A stretch of DNA of 6,936 nt. It comes from an uncultured Clostridia bacterium. GTDB taxonomy: Bacteria > Bacillota > Clostridia > Oscillospirales > Ruminococcaceae. Below the pieces are notes generated by a model that was not told the DNA's origin, did no database searches, and worked only from the letters and a program-made list of their open reading frames with translations. This document shows positions 5,728 through 6,936 of the stretch, one piece after another (positions within the stretch are counted from its first letter, which is position 1; each line of letters starts with the position of its first letter). A program made the translations under genes and the position numbers. The stretch is from the NCBI GenBank assembly GCA_946056455.1, contig CAMGJS010000045.1:1-6936 (forward strand), in the 5' to 3' direction.

Positions 5728-6936
5728 TTAATCTTCCTCCGATTTGCTTTTTTCTTCCCTGCAAAGTTCGTCGATAATCTCTTCAAGTTTCATCTCACGA
5801 CTACCCTTGAAAAGAATTATATCGTCCTTTGAAAGCTTTTGTCTTAAATATTCAATGAGCATAGGCTTATCGGATGTGCAACCCGAATGAAGTCCCAGTT
5901 CATCAGCCTTTGCCGCAATGAATTTTGCGTCATAGCCGTAACAGATAAGCTTATCAATTCCGCTTTTTACGATATATTCCCCTATATCCTCGTGAAGCTT
6001 TCTTGAAGCCTCTCCGAGCCCTTTCATATCGGCAAGAACGGCAACACGCTTTCCGTTTCCGACAGGTCTCATTCTGCAAAGGGCGTCAATCGCCGATTTC
6101 ATACTTGACGGCGAAGCATCCTGACAATCAACGACAAAAGTTTTTCCGCCGATATTCTGCACCTTCTGCCGAAGTCCCGATACCTCATATTCGGAAAGCT
6201 TCAAAGCTATTTCTTCGGGTTCTGCTCCGCAGGTAACGCCGACTGCGAAAGCCGCCGCCGCATTGTAGATATTGTGTATTCCATAACAGCTGAGCTTTAC
6301 GCGATAGGTGTTGTCCTTATAGACAATATCAAACGACGAATTTATGTTTGTTTCGATATTTTTCACTCTTATATCGGCGCTTTCGTTTTCTATTCCATAG
6401 GTTATAACAGGTCTGTCAAGGGCGATTTTTGACAAGAATTCATCGTCGGCATTGAGTATCAACGGAGAGTCGCTTTCCATTCCGTTTAAAATTTCAAGCT
6501 TTGCTTTGAGTATACCCTCCTGAGAGCCGAGATTTTCTATATGAGAAAAACCGATATTTGTAATTACCGCAACGGTAGGCTTTGCTACGGCGCTCTGTCT
6601 GTTTATTTCGCCAAAACGCGTCATACCCATTTCAATAACAGCCGCCTCGCAGGAATTATCCATATCAAGCACGGTTTTAACGACCGAAAGAGTATTGCCC
6701 TTTCTTGAAGCTCCGCTGACAATGGTGTTATATTTTGACGAAAGAGCAAGGTATATCATTTCTTTTGTCGTGGTCTTTCCTATGCTCCCCGTAACGCCGA
6801 CAACTATCGGAGAAAACTTTTTTCTGTAATATCTTGCTATGTCAAGCAAAGCCTTGTGAGTATTGTCAACAGTGATACAAGGCATATTTCCTATCTGAAA
6901 TTCAGTAACGGCGGCAACCGCTCCACATTCAACGGC
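5728..6936 (-). CDS. murF: UDP-MurNAc-tripeptide:D-Ala-D-Ala ligase MurF (5' end outside the window)
   Basis: Cytoplasmic ATP-dependent ligase that adds D-Ala-D-Ala to UDP-MurNAc-tripeptide, completing the pentapeptide. The reading frame stays open to the window edge; 402 residues are visible, and about 55-60 N-terminal residues are missing by comparison with the family. Visible residues 1-17 resemble the end of the MurF N-terminal domain (ECGAVAAV), so the Met at 6885 is internal. Features, visible numbering: P-loop TGSIGKTTTK (49-58), EMGMTRFGEI (102-111), TNIGFSHIENLGS (126-138), NADDE (162-166), GIHNIYNAAAA (219-229), ADMKGLGEASRKLHEDIG (302-319) and ILFKGSREMKLEEII (374-388). The usual DxYNANP signature reads VDCQDASPSSM (269-279): the leading Asp is kept, but Tyr-Asn becomes Gln-Asp and the last Asn becomes Ser. 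The Asp/Glu/Lys/Ser-rich C-terminus ends one base before mraY. Confidence 0.95.
   Translation of the reverse strand, partial: AVECGAVAAVTEFQIGNMPCITVDNTHKALLDIARYYRKKFSPIVVGVTGSIGKTTTKEMIYLALSSKYNTIVSGASRKGNTLSVVKTVLDMDNSCEAAVIEMGMTRFGEINRQSAVAKPTVAVITNIGFSHIENLGSQEGILKAKLEILNGMESDSPLILNADDEFLSKIALDRPVITYGIENESADIRVKNIETNINSSFDIVYKDNTYRVKLSCYGIHNIYNAAAAFAVGVTCGAEPEEIALKLSEYEVSGLRQKVQNIGGKTFVVDCQDASPSSMKSAIDALCRMRPVGNGKRVAVLADMKGLGEASRKLHEDIGEYIVKSGIDKLICYGYDAKFIAAKADELGLHSGCTSDKPMLIEYLRQKLSKDDIILFKGSREMKLEEIIDELCREEKSKSEED
5735..5740 (-). promoter_or_regulatory. mraY ribosome binding site inside the murF 3' end, decides the start
   Basis: The minus strand reads GGAGGA, then AGATTAAT and the mraY ATG at 5726, a spacing of eight bases. 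The murF stop TAA lies between the site and the start, so the end of murF carries the signal for mraY. This supports the short MraY form and tight coupling of the two genes. Confidence 0.88.

Noticed and set aside
5727..5786. Longer mraY start at ATG 5786
   Set aside because: It would overlap the end of murF by about 57 bases and add 20 basic residues not expected in MraY; the strong GGAGGA site belongs to ATG 5726.
6883..6885. murF start at this ATG
   Set aside because: The frame continues upstream to the window edge with MurF-like sequence (ECGAVAAV), and the resulting protein would lack its N-terminal domain.
1..6936. tRNA, rRNA, CRISPR array, insertion sequence or phage genes
   Set aside because: Almost the whole window is accounted for by six conserved genes, and I found no direct-repeat arrays, transposase motifs or structural RNA patterns.

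Overview
The window holds six genes, all on the minus strand and packed head to tail. They form the middle of a division and cell wall (dcw) cluster. In transcription order, from high to low coordinates, they are murF (5' end outside the window), mraY, ftsW, murG, murA and ftsQ/divIB. Gaps are 1, 24, 6, 55 and 11 bases. Every internal gene has a recognisable Shine-Dalgarno sequence, and no convincing terminator is visible, so one polycistronic mRNA is the simplest reading.

The organism is most likely a Gram-positive member of the Clostridia, plausibly an Oscillospiraceae/Ruminococcaceae relative. The reasons are strong GGAGG/GGTGAT ribosome binding sites, moderate GC content, a DivIB-type FtsQ with a very basic N-terminus and a Thr/Glu/Pro-rich tail, and murA lying between murG and ftsQ. 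This placement is an inference from gene style and order, not from a marker gene.

Layout: 5728-6936 is murF (partial), 4695-5726 mraY, 3462-4670 ftsW, 2319-3455 murG, 1016-2263 murA, and 27-1004 ftsQ. The last 26 bases (1-26) lie downstream of ftsQ and contain nothing identifiable; in related clusters ftsZ often follows. The only non-coding gap with visible structure is 2264-2318, which holds a 10-bp hairpin directly against the murA ribosome binding site.

Together the genes cover much of lipid II synthesis and its use at the septum. MurA makes the first committed precursor. MurF completes the UDP-MurNAc-pentapeptide. MraY moves it to undecaprenyl phosphate (lipid I). MurG adds GlcNAc (lipid II). 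FtsW polymerises lipid II at the division site, and FtsQ/DivIB belongs to the divisome complex that controls septal synthesis. murB, murC and murD are not in the window; murD is absent from the mraY-ftsW gap, where many bacteria carry it.

This is mostly a conventional region. I see no sign of a new system, mobile element, CRISPR array or RNA gene. The points most worth a second look are the altered signature motif in MurF, the hairpin before murA, the low-complexity tail of FtsQ, and the gene order.
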